A stretch of DNA of 64,000 bases, taken from NCBI RefSeq assembly GCF_009604455.1, contig NZ_WEGL01000015.1, positions 19,128-83,127 on the forward strand. Reading direction: 5' to 3'. Shown here one piece after another: positions 1 through 8,970 of the stretch. Under the pieces are notes generated by a model, which was given only the letters and a program-made list of their open reading frames with translations, was not told the origin of the DNA and made no database searches. This DNA comes from Streptomyces sp. RB17 (lineage in GTDB: Bacteria > Actinomycetota > Actinomycetes > Streptomycetales > Streptomycetaceae). The position numbers and the translations under genes were made by a program. Position 1 is the stretch's first letter, and each line of letters opens with the position of its first letter.

Positions 1-770
1 ATGTCGCCGAGCAGCACGCCGGGGGTTCCCGCGGCGGCCGGAACGGTGGTGTATCCGCGGCGCTCCCCGCCCTCGTACGTCAGCTTGTCACCGAGTTCAC
101 CGAAGTCCTTGAGGAACTCGACCAGTTTCTCCTGGTCGGTGGCGGTCAGCTCCTTGTCGAGAGCGCCCTTGCCCGCGGCCTTGGCGAGCAGCTCCGACAC
201 ATAGCCGTAGACATCGGCCTTGGCGGTCCGGTACCGCATCGGCTTCGTCATGCCGGCCGACTCGTTGAAGATGTACGCGTCCGCGTTGACGTTGGTGAAC
301 ACCTCGACGGGGACGCTCAGTTCGCGGCAGTAGTCGAGGGAGACCATCCACTGTGCGAGGCGGGCGGGGCCCGCGTTCATGTAGTGGCCCTCGCTGAAGC
401 GGGCCGTCTGGGTGTTGCCGTAGAGGTCGGTGGTCGAATCACCGCCGCGGACCGTGAAGTTGCGGCCGCCGGTGCGGTCTCTGGCCTCCAGGACCGTACA
501 GTCGTAGCCCGCCTTGCCGAGTTCGTACGCGCAGGCGAGCCCGGCGATACCGCCGCCGATGACGACGACCTTGGCGGCGCCGCGTCCGGTGAGCGTGAAG
601 TCGCTCTGCTTCAGGGGGCGGAAGGGCTGTTCACGCTGGGCGGCCTGCGCGGTGGGGGCGAGCCCGAGGGCGCCCATGGTGGCGAACATCGTGCCCGCGC
701 CGCCCGTGAGGCCCACATTGCGCAAGAACGCCCGCCGACTCGTACCCGAACCGCTCTGAGTCTGTGCCAT
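1..770 (-). CDS. Tat-exported flavin monoamine oxidase, 3' end outside window
   Basis: The first 256 codons of a flavin-dependent amine oxidase. The start at 770 opens with a twin-arginine signal (SRRAFLRN, residues 11-18), a hydrophobic stretch and an AQA-type cleavage region near residue 43, so the enzyme should be exported folded with its cofactor. A Rossmann FAD-binding motif (VVIGGGIAGLACAYEL, residues 69-84) is followed by the family's E-A-R-D-R-T-G-G-R segment (residues 96-103). Flavin amine oxidases oxidise primary amines or L-amino acids to an imine plus hydrogen peroxide. The substrate cannot be told from this part because the catalytic C-terminal half lies beyond the left edge. A strong hairpin lies upstream at 911-945, so this gene probably has its own promoter between 771 and 910. 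Confidence 0.85.
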   Translation of the reverse strand, partial: MAQTQSGSGTSRRAFLRNVGLTGGAGTMFATMGALGLAPTAQAAQREQPFRPLKQSDFTLTGRGAAKVVVIGGGIAGLACAYELGKAGYDCTVLEARDRTGGRNFTVRGGDSTTDLYGNTQTARFSEGHYMNAGPARLAQWMVSLDYCRELSVPVEVFTNVNADAYIFNESAGMTKPMRYRTAKADVYGYVSELLAKAAGKGALDKELTATDQEKLVEFLKDFGELGDKLTYEGGERRGYTTVPAAAGTPGVLLGD

Positions 771-910
771 GCGTCGGACTCCCCTCTCGATCTTGAATTG
801 ACCGGGGGAAGCGTGCCAATGGCCTGTTACAGCCCATCAGTTACTCGTGTATCCCACACGTTTCTCTGGGCGCACATGTCCAACGGGCTGGATACCGGTG
901 GGTAGACGCA

Positions 911-945
911 CTGCGGGCCCGCACCCGCTGGGTGCGGGCCCGCAG
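911..945. terminator. perfect 16-bp stem hairpin, bidirectional terminator
   Basis: The 16 bases at 911-926 are the exact reverse complement of 930-945, with a three-base loop (GCT). There is no T tract, as is common for Streptomyces terminators. It separates the amine oxidase promoter region from transposase debris to the right. Confidence 0.75.
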
Positions 946-1092
946 TCAGGCGTTACTCCTCAGCGGTGAGCGGTCAGAAGCTGTGTCTGAACCTCTTTTC
1001 GCTGGTCACGGCGTTGGGGGATCGATGGGTGGTGCTTGCCGTGTTCGGTTTGCCGTCGATGGACGGGGTGCCGAACGGCAGCGGAGGGTTCT

Positions 1093-1320
1093 TCAGGCAG
1101 CTGCGGGGAGGGTGTGCGGGACGGCGTCGGTGCGACGGTGCGGTCGGGTCAGGCGGCGGGTCATGAGGGTGATGAATGCCCACTGGATGTGGGCTTCGGC
1201 GTGGGACATCAGGCGTTCGTAGTCCCTGGCGTTGCGCGCTCGCATGGTCCACGAGTTCGACCGCTCGACCACCCACCTCTTGGGCAGCACGACGAATCCT
1301 TTGGCGTCCTTGGGGCGCGC
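1093..1320 (-). pseudogene. IS5-family transposase, C-terminal fragment
   Basis: The reading frame encodes the end of an IS5-family DDE transposase: GFVVLPKRWVVERSNSW followed by RDYERLMSHAEAHIQWAFI and LMTRRLTR. This is the RWVVER...YE...L...R block around the final catalytic Glu. No upstream DDE residues follow in frame beyond about 1320, so only the last quarter survives. A related but not identical piece lies at 11479-11715. Confidence 0.7.
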
Positions 1321-1452
1321 TGCACGGAGGGCTGCCCTCCTTGACGGTGCGCAGCGCTTCAGTTGGCCGGCTGAGCGTGACGGATGACAGCCGCCACGTC
1401 TGCCGGCGCGGTCCAGCCGCAGTCCGGGGGTGCCGGGCTGCGGCTGGCATGG

Positions 1453-3132
1453 TCATCGCACGTCGACGTAGTCCGTGACCAGGGGGCTCTTGAGGTACTG
1501 GTCGCCTATGTTGCGGTTCAGGGCAACTGCCCAGGTGCCGTCCTGGGTGTCGTTTTGGGTGATGTTGCGGATCCGGCCCTTGGAGTCGGTGCTCAGGTCA
1601 CTGATGTAGCGGTAGGTGGAGGCCCCGCGAGGCCGGAAGTACAGGGCGGGGCTGGCGTCGGCGAGCGGCTTCCAGGTGGTACCCGTGTAGTACTGGAGCG
1701 TGCCTTTGAGGTGGATGAGACCGTTCCTGCTGACCGGTTCGGGGGTGACGTCGAACCCGGTGATCCGTGTGGGGTAGCGGCGTAGGTGGACGGGCTTGGT
1801 GGTGCTGCTCGCGAGGTCGGGGTTGCCGTTGAAGCGGGCACGCCAGTAGGCGTTGTTCTGCGCGGTGAATGACGTGCCGAAGACTTCCTGGAAGTTGGGC
1901 TTGTTGTAGCGGATCTTCACCGGGATTGTGGAGGCGGACTTCCAGCCGGTCTTGCCGTCCTTGGAATACTCGATGGTGACGGCGGTGTTGGACGGCCAGT
2001 GGGCACGGGGATCGCTGTACTCGATGTCTCCCGAGACGTGGAGTCGGGAGTTCTCGTCGAGCGTGGCGTCCATGGTGAGGTCAGTCGTGTATGCCACGTG
2101 GAGGCTGAAAGGCTCAGTGGCAGGCTGCAAGAACGGCGTGTCGCCGAGGACGAGTTGGCCGGTCGGCAACGGATTGTCCGAGGGGACGCGCAGGCTGTAG
2201 AACCCGTTATCGTCCGTCGTGGTCGTCCCCCCGTACCCCTGCGAAGAGCCGGTACCTATGAGGCTGAGTGACGTGTGCGGCAGCGGCTGCCAGCCGTCGG
2301 CCGTCTGGATCTCCGCATGGCCGGTGACCGTGCCCGTCGTTCCCTGGCGCAGGTTGAGGGCGTGTGTGCTCGCCGTGAACCGGGTCGGTGCCTGCACGGG
2401 GTTCATGGGCTGCTGGGGCGAGGGCAGGAGGATCGCCCCGGGGTAGGCGCTGGAGTCTTGTGGCCACGCCGTCATGTCGGCCCAGTACACGGTGGGGACG
2501 AACGAGAAGGTGAGGCGCCCGTCGGCGTCGGTCTGCGTATTGAACCTGCTGTACGGGGAGGTGCCCTGGCAGGTGATGACGAGCGGCGCGTTGGCGACCG
2601 GAACCCGTGTGCCGGGCGTCCGTGGGTCCTCGGCGAGTTCGGTACCGCTGACGGTCACTTTTTGATGGAAGTAGTCCGGCTTGGTCGGCGTCACCGTAAG
2701 GTCCGGGACAGTGAGAATGGTCTGGTACTGCAGTGTCGAGCGTGAGGCGACGCCGGTGACCGTGGCCCCGGAGGAGTCCTCCATGTCGACGGTGATCCGG
2801 TACTCGCCGAGGTCCGCGAGGTGCACCGGGGCCCGCCAGATTCCAGACCGGCCGTCCGTGCCGGTCTGCTGGGTGAAGTCGTCAGTGGATCCGGCCTCGG
2901 GCGCGCCGTTCGGGCTGCCGACGGGGGTGAAGTGGGCGGTGATATGGGTGATCGCATTGTCCGAGTGCGCGGTGATGAAGACCATTCCGGGATAGGCGTA
3001 CCAGGCGTCCGCGTTATCCAGGACGGGTCCAGTCCCTGGAGCGGCATCGGCACGGGCCAGGGCAGGGCCGGTGAACATCGAGGTCGCCAGCGCTGTGGCA
3101 GTGGCAGTCGAAAGCAGAGCAGCACGTCGCAC
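1453..3132 (-). CDS. large secreted protein, beta-sandwich-like, function unknown
   Basis: A 559-residue exported protein. I chose the GTG at 3132 because it directly gives a classical signal peptide (VRRAALLSTATATALATSMF, then an ALARA-type cleavage site) and has a GGGGGA ribosome-binding site; longer starts would bury the signal. The mature protein is rich in Thr, Ser, Pro and Tyr and has repeating segments such as RITVDMEDSSGATVTG, VTVSGTELAEDPRTPG and GTVTGHAEIQTADGWQPLP. These resemble the Ig-like or carboxypeptidase-regulatory-like beta-sandwich domains of Streptomyces surface proteins. I see no catalytic motif, sortase signal or C-terminal membrane anchor. It stands alone between transposase remnants. 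The product is probably an extracellular binding or structural protein; that role is inference. Confidence 0.75.
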   Translation of the reverse strand: MRRAALLSTATATALATSMFTGPALARADAAPGTGPVLDNADAWYAYPGMVFITAHSDNAITHITAHFTPVGSPNGAPEAGSTDDFTQQTGTDGRSGIWRAPVHLADLGEYRITVDMEDSSGATVTGVASRSTLQYQTILTVPDLTVTPTKPDYFHQKVTVSGTELAEDPRTPGTRVPVANAPLVITCQGTSPYSRFNTQTDADGRLTFSFVPTVYWADMTAWPQDSSAYPGAILLPSPQQPMNPVQAPTRFTASTHALNLRQGTTGTVTGHAEIQTADGWQPLPHTSLSLIGTGSSQGYGGTTTTDDNGFYSLRVPSDNPLPTGQLVLGDTPFLQPATEPFSLHVAYTTDLTMDATLDENSRLHVSGDIEYSDPRAHWPSNTAVTIEYSKDGKTGWKSASTIPVKIRYNKPNFQEVFGTSFTAQNNAYWRARFNGNPDLASSTTKPVHLRRYPTRITGFDVTPEPVSRNGLIHLKGTLQYYTGTTWKPLADASPALYFRPRGASTYRYISDLSTDSKGRIRNITQNDTQDGTWAVALNRNIGDQYLKSPLVTDYVDVR

Positions 3133-3315
3133 GGTGTATCCCCCCACAGGATCACATGGCCCCAGCTCAGGGGGGCCATCCGGTACCCGGCCCGACATCA
3201 CCGTTGGTGCGGATCGTGACCAAGTGATGGATGAATATAGCGGCTGGATCGACCCAAGCTCTCACCGGCAACCCGAAGCGCTGAGTCACCACTGCGTGTT
3301 CGCGGACACTCGGGT

Positions 3316-3739
3316 GAGTCCTGGGCGGACCTGCTGCGTGACTGCGCCCGCCGAGGGATGCGCGCCCCGGTCCTGGCGGTCGGCGACGGGTCTCTCGGCT
3401 TCTGGAAGGCCCTGGCCGAGGTCTTCCCCGCCTCCCGGCATCAAAGGTGCTGGGTGCACAAAACCGCCAATGTGCTCAACGCTCTGCCGAAGTCGGCCCA
3501 GCCCGGCGCTCGCAAGACGTTTCAGGACATCTACAAAGCCGAGGACCGCGACCTCGCGGTCAAGGCGATCACTACGTTCGCCCAGCTCTGCGGGGCGAAG
3601 TTCCCCAAGGCCGTCAAGAAGATCACCGACGACGAGGCCGAGCTGCTGGCGCTCTACGACTTCCCCGCCGAGCACTGGATCCACCTGCGGACGACCAACC
3701 CGATCGAGTCCACATTCGCCACCGTTCGCCTGCGTCTTG
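3316..3739 (+). pseudogene. IS256-family transposase, internal fragment
   Basis: The frame gives a continuous IS256 (Mutator-type) transposase segment: PVLAVGDGSLGFWKALAEVF, ASRHQRCWVHKTANVLNALP, LYDFPAEHWIHLRTTNPIES and FATVRLR. The D-G motif, the C-W-H-K block and the TTNPIES motif with the last acidic residue are all recognisable. The N-terminal third is missing, and the frame leaves the family at about 3739, where an inverted IS5 piece begins. The missing C-terminal part resembles the separate fragment at 37411-37634. Confidence 0.8.
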
Positions 3740-3998
3740 TCGGAGTCGTAGCCGGCGTCCAGGTGGACGGTGATGTCGCAGCCTGCACGGCCGGATCGCG
3801 CACAAAGGCGAGAAGGCGCCGATCCAGGCAAGTCGGAGGTGGCACGTGGAGCGCACCCATGCCTGGCAGAACGCCTTCCACCGCCTCGCCCGCTGCTATG
3901 AACGCCGCGCTACCGTCGTCAACGCCTTCTTCGATCTCGCAGACACGATCATCACCGTCCGCAGCCTCATCCGCAGAGCCTGGACCACCCACCGCTAG
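3731..3998 (+). pseudogene. rearranged IS5-family transposase C-terminus (partly inverted)
   Basis: From 3789 the plus strand encodes an IS5-type C-terminus (GRIAHKGEKAPIQASRRWHV, ERTHAWQNAFHRLARCYERR, then a stop at 3996-3998). The segment that normally precedes it, the DDE block T-V-H-L-D-A-G-Y-D-S-D-K-T, lies directly next to it at about 3731-3783 but on the minus strand. The element has therefore been broken and one internal piece inverted. It cannot encode a working transposase. Confidence 0.7.
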
Positions 3999-4036
3999 GA
4001 GACGCGCCCCCGACGCCGCCCATGACTGATGACCAA

Positions 4037-4753
4037 TCACCAGGGCACGGGAGTTCCGTCCCAGGAGAAGAAGCCACCGGTGGGGCCGTCGTCCGGCAGC
4101 AGGGCCAGGTGGAGGGCACCCTGCGCTGCCTCGGCCGGGTCGCCGCCGGCAGCGGCGGCCCGGGGGTTGAGATCGGTCGCCCGCAGGCCGGGGGCGAGCG
4201 AGTTGACCTTGAAGCCGTCCTCGGCCAGCGTCTGGGCGTAAAAGACGGTGAGAGCGTTGAGGGCGGCCTTGGACGACCGGTAGGCGGCAGCGCTACCGCT
4301 TCCCGGGGTGAATTGGGGGTTGGGGTTTGTGCTCCAGGCCAGCGACGCGGTGCCACTGGAGATGTTGACGATGCGCGGGTGCGGGGACCGGCCCAGGGCG
4401 GGCAGGAAGGCATTGGTCACCGCCACCACCCCGAACACGTTCGTCTCGTACGTGCGCCGGTATTCCTCGACGAGGGTGTCGGCCGGCGAGGCGAGTGACG
4501 GTGAGATGCCGGCGTTGTTGACCAGCACGTCCAGGCGTTCCACCTGAGCCGCGGCTTGGGCGATGCCGTCGGGATCCGTCACGTCGAGGACCAGCAGCCG
4601 GGCGCCGGCACCGATCTCCTCGACGGCTCGTTGTCCGCGCCCCGGGTCGCGGGCGCCCACGTACACGGTGAGGCCCTCGGCCGCGAGCAGCCGGGCGATG
4701 TGCTTGCCGATGCCCTTGTTGGCACCGGTCACCAGAGCTGTGCGATCGTTCAT
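4037..4753 (-). CDS. SDR family NAD(P)-dependent oxidoreductase
   Basis: A 238-residue classical short-chain dehydrogenase. The ATG at 4753 gives the family's normal N-terminus with the cofactor motif TGANKGIG (residues 9-16), NNAG in the middle, a catalytic-type SSG segment and the Y-x-x-x-K pair in AAYRSSKAAL. The G-A-R after strand two suggests NADP(H), as in carbonyl-reductase-like SDRs. The C-terminal SWDGTPVPW tail is typical of a large Streptomyces subgroup of unknown substrate. It is divergent from the XRE regulator at 4826, with 72 bases between the starts, an arrangement that usually means the regulator controls the oxidoreductase. Confidence 0.88.
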   Translation of the reverse strand: MNDRTALVTGANKGIGKHIARLLAAEGLTVYVGARDPGRGQRAVEEIGAGARLLVLDVTDPDGIAQAAAQVERLDVLVNNAGISPSLASPADTLVEEYRRTYETNVFGVVAVTNAFLPALGRSPHPRIVNISSGTASLAWSTNPNPQFTPGSGSAAAYRSSKAALNALTVFYAQTLAEDGFKVNSLAPGLRATDLNPRAAAAGGDPAEAAQGALHLALLPDDGPTGGFFSWDGTPVPW

Positions 4754-4825
4754 GGAAACTACGGTCCCCCGGCGCTGCGCGCCCTGCCAGGGACAGTCGG
4801 TACCAGGCAAGCGGCAGGAGGTGGC

Positions 4826-5641
4826 ATGGCGCGGCACGAGCTGGCCCGCTTCCTGCGGGATCGTCGGGCGGGTCTGCGTCCGCACGAGGCCGGGCTGACG
4901 ACGACGGGCACCGTCCGCCGTACGCCGGGCCTGCGCCGCGAGGAGGTGGCGGAGCTCGCCCACATGTCGGTCGACTACTACGCGCGGCTGGAGCAGGCCC
5001 GGGGACCGCGGCCATCGGCCCGGATCCTGGACGCGCTGGCCCAGGCGCTGCGGCTCACGCCGGCCGAGCGTAGCCACCTGTTCCGCCTGGCGGGATCGAA
5101 CGCGCCGCCCGGCCGCAACGCGGTGCGGCGGGTACGTCCGCACGTGGCCCGGATGCTGGAGAGGCTGCCGGAGACCGCTGCCATCGTCACTGACGCGGCG
5201 TACGGCGTCGTCGCCTGGAACCCCCTGGCCCAGGCACTGCTCGGCAGCGACCTCGCACGCGGGACGACGAACCTGGCCCGGCGCCGCTTCCTGGGCCAGG
5301 GACAGATGTACGAGAGCTCCAGCGCCGAGGAGTTCGGGCACATCGTGGTGGCACGGCTTCGCCGGGCCGCCGACCGCTACCCGCACGACCCGCAGGTGAC
5401 CGCCCTGCTGGCCGAACTGCACGCCGAAAGCGAGGAGTTCAGGCAGATCTGGCAGACACGTCCGGTCCACGCTCCCGGGCACCGCACCAAGACCCTGGAC
5501 CACCCGGAAGCCGGCACGCTGCGATTGAACTGCGACGTCCTGCTCGTGCCTGAGGAAGACCAGGAAGTCGTCCTGATGACGGCCGACCCCGGATCACCTG
5601 CCGTGCGGGCCCTGCACAGGCTGGCCAGGCAGGCGACCTGA
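4826..5641 (+). CDS. XRE family transcriptional regulator with MmyB-like ligand domain
   Basis: The ATG at 4826 follows a GGAGG ribosome-binding site. The 271-residue product has an N-terminal helix-turn-helix (residues about 1-75; TPGLRREEVAELAHMSVDYY is the recognition region) followed by the PAS-like MmyB domain: AAIVTDAAYGVVAWNPLAQA, then ALLAELHAESEEFRQIW and a C-terminal LMTADPGSPAVRALHRL. Proteins of this build are actinobacterial repressors or activators, usually next to and divergent from a short-chain dehydrogenase, as here. The likely operator lies in the 72-bp space before the SDR start at 4753. The ligand is unknown. Confidence 0.88.
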   Translation: MARHELARFLRDRRAGLRPHEAGLTTTGTVRRTPGLRREEVAELAHMSVDYYARLEQARGPRPSARILDALAQALRLTPAERSHLFRLAGSNAPPGRNAVRRVRPHVARMLERLPETAAIVTDAAYGVVAWNPLAQALLGSDLARGTTNLARRRFLGQGQMYESSSAEEFGHIVVARLRRAADRYPHDPQVTALLAELHAESEEFRQIWQTRPVHAPGHRTKTLDHPEAGTLRLNCDVLLVPEEDQEVVLMTADPGSPAVRALHRLARQAT

Positions 5642-5951
5642 AACGAAAGACGCGGACAGGTCTCTCTCCAGCGGTCACAGACCGTCGCAACCACATGTCC
5701 ACCGGGACCTGTGCCCATCTTGATGCTGAGGCTTTCCACGCCGCCTATCCGCGCGAGCTCTTAGGCGTCGGATTCTGTCCACAGGTTGATCGTTTTAGCG
5801 TCGTTCCCGAGCGCTGGTGTCCGCCTTTGGCGGCACCGTCGCGTCGCACGCATACCCGGCACGAAGGGCGTTGGACAGCCATGGCGCAGACGAAGTTCGA
5901 ATGGCAGGCAGGCACCGTCACCCATGCGAGATGCGGTGATCCACAAGAAAC
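5642..5951. other. convergent intergenic region, no gene seen
   Basis: About 310 bases separate the ends of the XRE gene and the acyltransferase. Short open frames here have neither family resemblance nor good ribosome-binding sites, and I see no clear hairpin. Confidence 0.4.
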
Positions 5952-7115
5952 CTAGTCGGACACGGGCGCTGTGCTGTACTCAGGGCGCCCGGACGGCACG
6001 GCGTGGATGTCCCGGGCGAAGCGCGCCTGGATTGGGTGTTCGTAGTGTCGATGGACCAGCAGTGCGACCGCCTGTGCCGCCACCATCAGCCCCACTGCGA
6101 ACAGGACGCCGTTCAGCGGGGCGAACCGGTGATGGACACCGATGGCCTGCCGGGCGGACATCAGCAAGGGGAAGTGAACGATGTAAAGGGCATACGAAGC
6201 CTCCCCCAGCGCAACCACGGCCGGCCGGGCGAGCAGATGGCTCCGGCCGTGGATGTCTTGCAGGGCCAGCCCGGCAATGATGAGGGAGAAGGGCACGCCA
6301 TAGCCGGCCCCGAGGGAATAAGGAATGGGGAGAAATGGAGTTGCGGCGAGTACCGTCACCAAAGCTCCGATGCGGGTCGGCATGTTCAGCCGGGGCCAGC
6401 GCTCAGCCTGCACCAGGCGCGCGGTGACGATTCCGAGCATGAACTCCGTCAATCGCACGGGCGGGAAGACGTAGGCGAACCAGAGCGTGTTCAGAGGGAG
6501 CGGCCAGCCCGGGAGCACCCGCCCGCCGAGTTCCAGCGCCACTGCGGGGAACACTGCGATCGCTCCGGCAAGGGCCAGCCACGTGCGGCGCAGCCCGGCC
6601 GGGGTCAGCCTGCAGGCAGCAGGAATCAGCGCCGGGAACAGCAGGTAGAAGAAGGCTTCGCAACAGACTGACCAGGATGGGTCGTTGAAGCCGTTGAATA
6701 CTTGCTGAGCAGGTGCCCAGACCTTCACCAGGAATAGCTCTGCGACCCCGCCCAGCACGGTTGCGCTGCCGTCGGCCGCCATGGGGCTGGGGGCGGTTGT
6801 GACTGCGAAGAAGAGCGCCCCCAGAAGCCAGCCCAGTGCGTGGTTGGGGTAGATCTTCCAAAAGCGGCGTCGCCAGAAGGATCGTGCACGTTCCCCTGGC
6901 CGGTAGGACCAGGCAAGCACGAAGCCGGAGAGGACGAAGAACCCGGATACTGCGGAGGTGGCCAGCGGCACCGTAGCGATGGACAGCGGAGCCTGCAACT
7001 TTTGGCTGAAGAGCGCGGAGCCTGACAAGGCGTGAGCCATCAGGACACAGGCCGCGAGGAGGAAACGCAACCCGGTCAGTGAGGGGAGTGTCTTCGTGCC
7101 AGTTGAGGACAGCAT
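5952..7115 (-). CDS. acyltransferase family 3 membrane protein
   Basis: A 387-residue integral membrane protein with about ten hydrophobic segments. The N-terminus carries the acyltransferase-3 hallmark (LPSLTGLRFLLAACVLMAHA, where the H of MAH is the family's conserved first-helix His), followed by F-F-V-L-S-G-F-V-L-A-W-S and the R-x-R-R-F-W-K-I-Y-P block. The family O-acylates sugars, lipids, peptidoglycan or macrolides at the membrane using acyl-CoA. The ATG at 7115 is supported by an upstream purine-rich stretch. No biosynthetic partner is adjacent, so the acceptor is unknown. It converges with the XRE gene to its left. Confidence 0.85.
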   Translation of the reverse strand: MLSSTGTKTLPSLTGLRFLLAACVLMAHALSGSALFSQKLQAPLSIATVPLATSAVSGFFVLSGFVLAWSYRPGERARSFWRRRFWKIYPNHALGWLLGALFFAVTTAPSPMAADGSATVLGGVAELFLVKVWAPAQQVFNGFNDPSWSVCCEAFFYLLFPALIPAACRLTPAGLRRTWLALAGAIAVFPAVALELGGRVLPGWPLPLNTLWFAYVFPPVRLTEFMLGIVTARLVQAERWPRLNMPTRIGALVTVLAATPFLPIPYSLGAGYGVPFSLIIAGLALQDIHGRSHLLARPAVVALGEASYALYIVHFPLLMSARQAIGVHHRFAPLNGVLFAVGLMVAAQAVALLVHRHYEHPIQARFARDIHAVPSGRPEYSTAPVSD

Positions 7116-7419
7116 GCGACCCTGCCTCCAGCACCGAGTTGATACACAATCAATCTGTCACAGCAGCGCCTATTTCCAGCCGACCCAACGAGGTCGAACC
7201 GACCGTGCCGTAGGGCGACCGAATGACTCCGGACCGCATCATAACCGCCCAAGCGCCCCCTGTTGTCCGCGTACTCGTCTGAGTGCACCACTGTCGGCAA
7301 CGGGAGAAAGTTGACCGCCGTGCACCGGGCCAGCCACCCGAGCGGTGACGTTGCGCTCCTGGCGGGCGTGCGGTCGGGACGGTACCGGTTCCAGAAGGGG
7401 AGTCAGTAGGCGGGTGCGG

Positions 7420-7700
7420 AGCCGAAGTCATGCGTGCCCGCCCTTGCCCTGCGCGATGGCCACCTCGACACCGGTCCCCGCGACGGCCTCGGGCTGGAGA
7501 ACTGCGATGAACTGGTCTTGCCGCTGGGTCCGCGGCTCATGGCCGTCCTAGGTGCCGCCACGGCTACAGCACGATGGGCGCGGATGAGGTGGACCACTAC
7601 AACACCGCCCAGGTCCGGGCGGCCGCCGACTACGTGTACATGCGGCCCGACAGCGGTCTGGAGAGCTTCGCAAGAAGCGCGGTCACCCCACATTGGCCCA
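7420..7700 (+). pseudogene. possible DUF4238-like protein, frameshifted remnant
   Basis: Two adjacent frames carry protein-like sequence that could belong together. One reads GLGLENCDELVLPLGPRLMA up to about 7550. The next, from about 7560, reads MGADEVDHYNTAQVRAAADY followed by VYMRPDSGLESF. The order resembles the C-terminal region of DUF4238 proteins, but I am not certain of the family. The frame change near 7550 and the absence of a start or a continuous N-terminus make this a remnant. The rest of 7116-8218 shows no gene I can support. Confidence 0.3.
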
Positions 7701-8218
7701 ACCGCATCCCGGACCACCTCCGGCAGACAGCCCTCCCCGCCACATTCCTTCGGCAGCCCGAATCCGCTCGCTGAGTGGCTTGCCGATGTCGTGAGCCTGG
7801 TGCACGGACGTGCAGGGCTAGCTGGTCATTGCCGGCGCGCAGTCGGAGATGGTGATGGGGATCTCCGGAATCTCGGCCAGGGCTGCTCTTCGCCCCAGGT
7901 CGTTCGCTTGGCAACGATGTGGGAAAGGTGCGGGCTGAAGAGTGATTGACGATCTGTGAGGGTGACCGCGCCGGGTCAGTGTCCAGCCTTGCGGCGGGCG
8001 CGGTAGGCGGCGACGGTGGTCCGGGTGGCGCAGGCGTTGCCGGTGGTGGCGGGGGTTTGCCCATGCCCAGCCAATGGCCGGCCCCGCTTTCGGGTGTCCT
8101 CGTGCTGGAGGCCGACGGCCCAGTGCAGTGCCGTGACACCATCACACCCATGGGAAGAGCCTCACGCCGCCGTGCCGAACACCGCTGCCGGCCCGCTGGA
8201 CCAAGGACAAGGGCCACC

Positions 8219-8803
8219 GTGAACGTTCGCCCCCTGACACGCGCAGACCTCGACCAGGTCATGCACCTGCTGGAGGGGGTCATCGAACCGAGCGACCCCG
8301 GTCAGCTGGATCCGTACCTGTCGGCACCATCCGCGGCCAACCGATTCGGGAGCGGGCTCGTCGCAGAAGATCACGGGAAAGTGGTTGGTGTGGTCGCGGG
8401 CGCAGGCATCAAACTCACTGTCGCCGGTCTTGAAGTGTCCGAGGAAGAGATCACCCAACGCATTGGCCTGCTCGACGTCCTGGCGGTCCATCCCGGCCAC
8501 CGCCGCACAGGCGTAGGCTCGCTACTAAGGGACCACCTCCTCGACAGACTTCGCGATGTGGGCCACTGCCTGGTCATGGCGAACCTGGCGGTCGGCCGCC
8601 GCGACCTCGTACCCATCTACGCAGCATGGGGATGGACCGTGGGGAATCCGGGTGCGGGGATCGCAATCCAGATCGGATCTGAACCCCTGGCACTGGCAGA
8701 AGACCCAGGCACACGAGTGGCGTGGACCGCACTCGCCCCCGAAGTCCGCCTGGATTCCACTCTCTTGCCCGGAGCGTCGATTGTGGCCGGCGTATTCACC
8801 TGA
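8219..8803 (+). CDS. GNAT family N-acetyltransferase
   Basis: The GTG at 8219 gives VNVRPLTRADLDQVMHLLEG, a normal GNAT first strand and helix. Acetyl-CoA binding is indicated by LLDVLAVHPGHRRTGVGSLL (the V-x-P-x-x-R/Q-x-x-G-x-G/A motif), followed by the C-terminal PIYAAWGWTVGNPGAG segment. The product has 194 residues, close to the family norm. An in-frame ATG at 8150 would add a basic 23-residue extension of low complexity, so I prefer the GTG, which is preceded by a GGACAAGG stretch. The acceptor is unknown. Upstream sequence contains no clear gene, so it is probably monocistronic. Confidence 0.78.
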   Translation: MNVRPLTRADLDQVMHLLEGVIEPSDPGQLDPYLSAPSAANRFGSGLVAEDHGKVVGVVAGAGIKLTVAGLEVSEEEITQRIGLLDVLAVHPGHRRTGVGSLLRDHLLDRLRDVGHCLVMANLAVGRRDLVPIYAAWGWTVGNPGAGIAIQIGSEPLALAEDPGTRVAWTALAPEVRLDSTLLPGASIVAGVFT

Positions 8804-8970
8804 CACGGCCTTCCCGGAGCGGGCGAGTCCGGCACGGGTGGTGGTCCGGCCACGCACGTACCGAGCGTGGGGGTGGCCGACGTCGGGGCGGATCCGCTCC
8901 GCGGTGCCCGGAGCGAGCGCTGCGCGCTCTCGCACACTGCCGTGCCGGGCAGTCGGTCTCAGCTTGTTCT

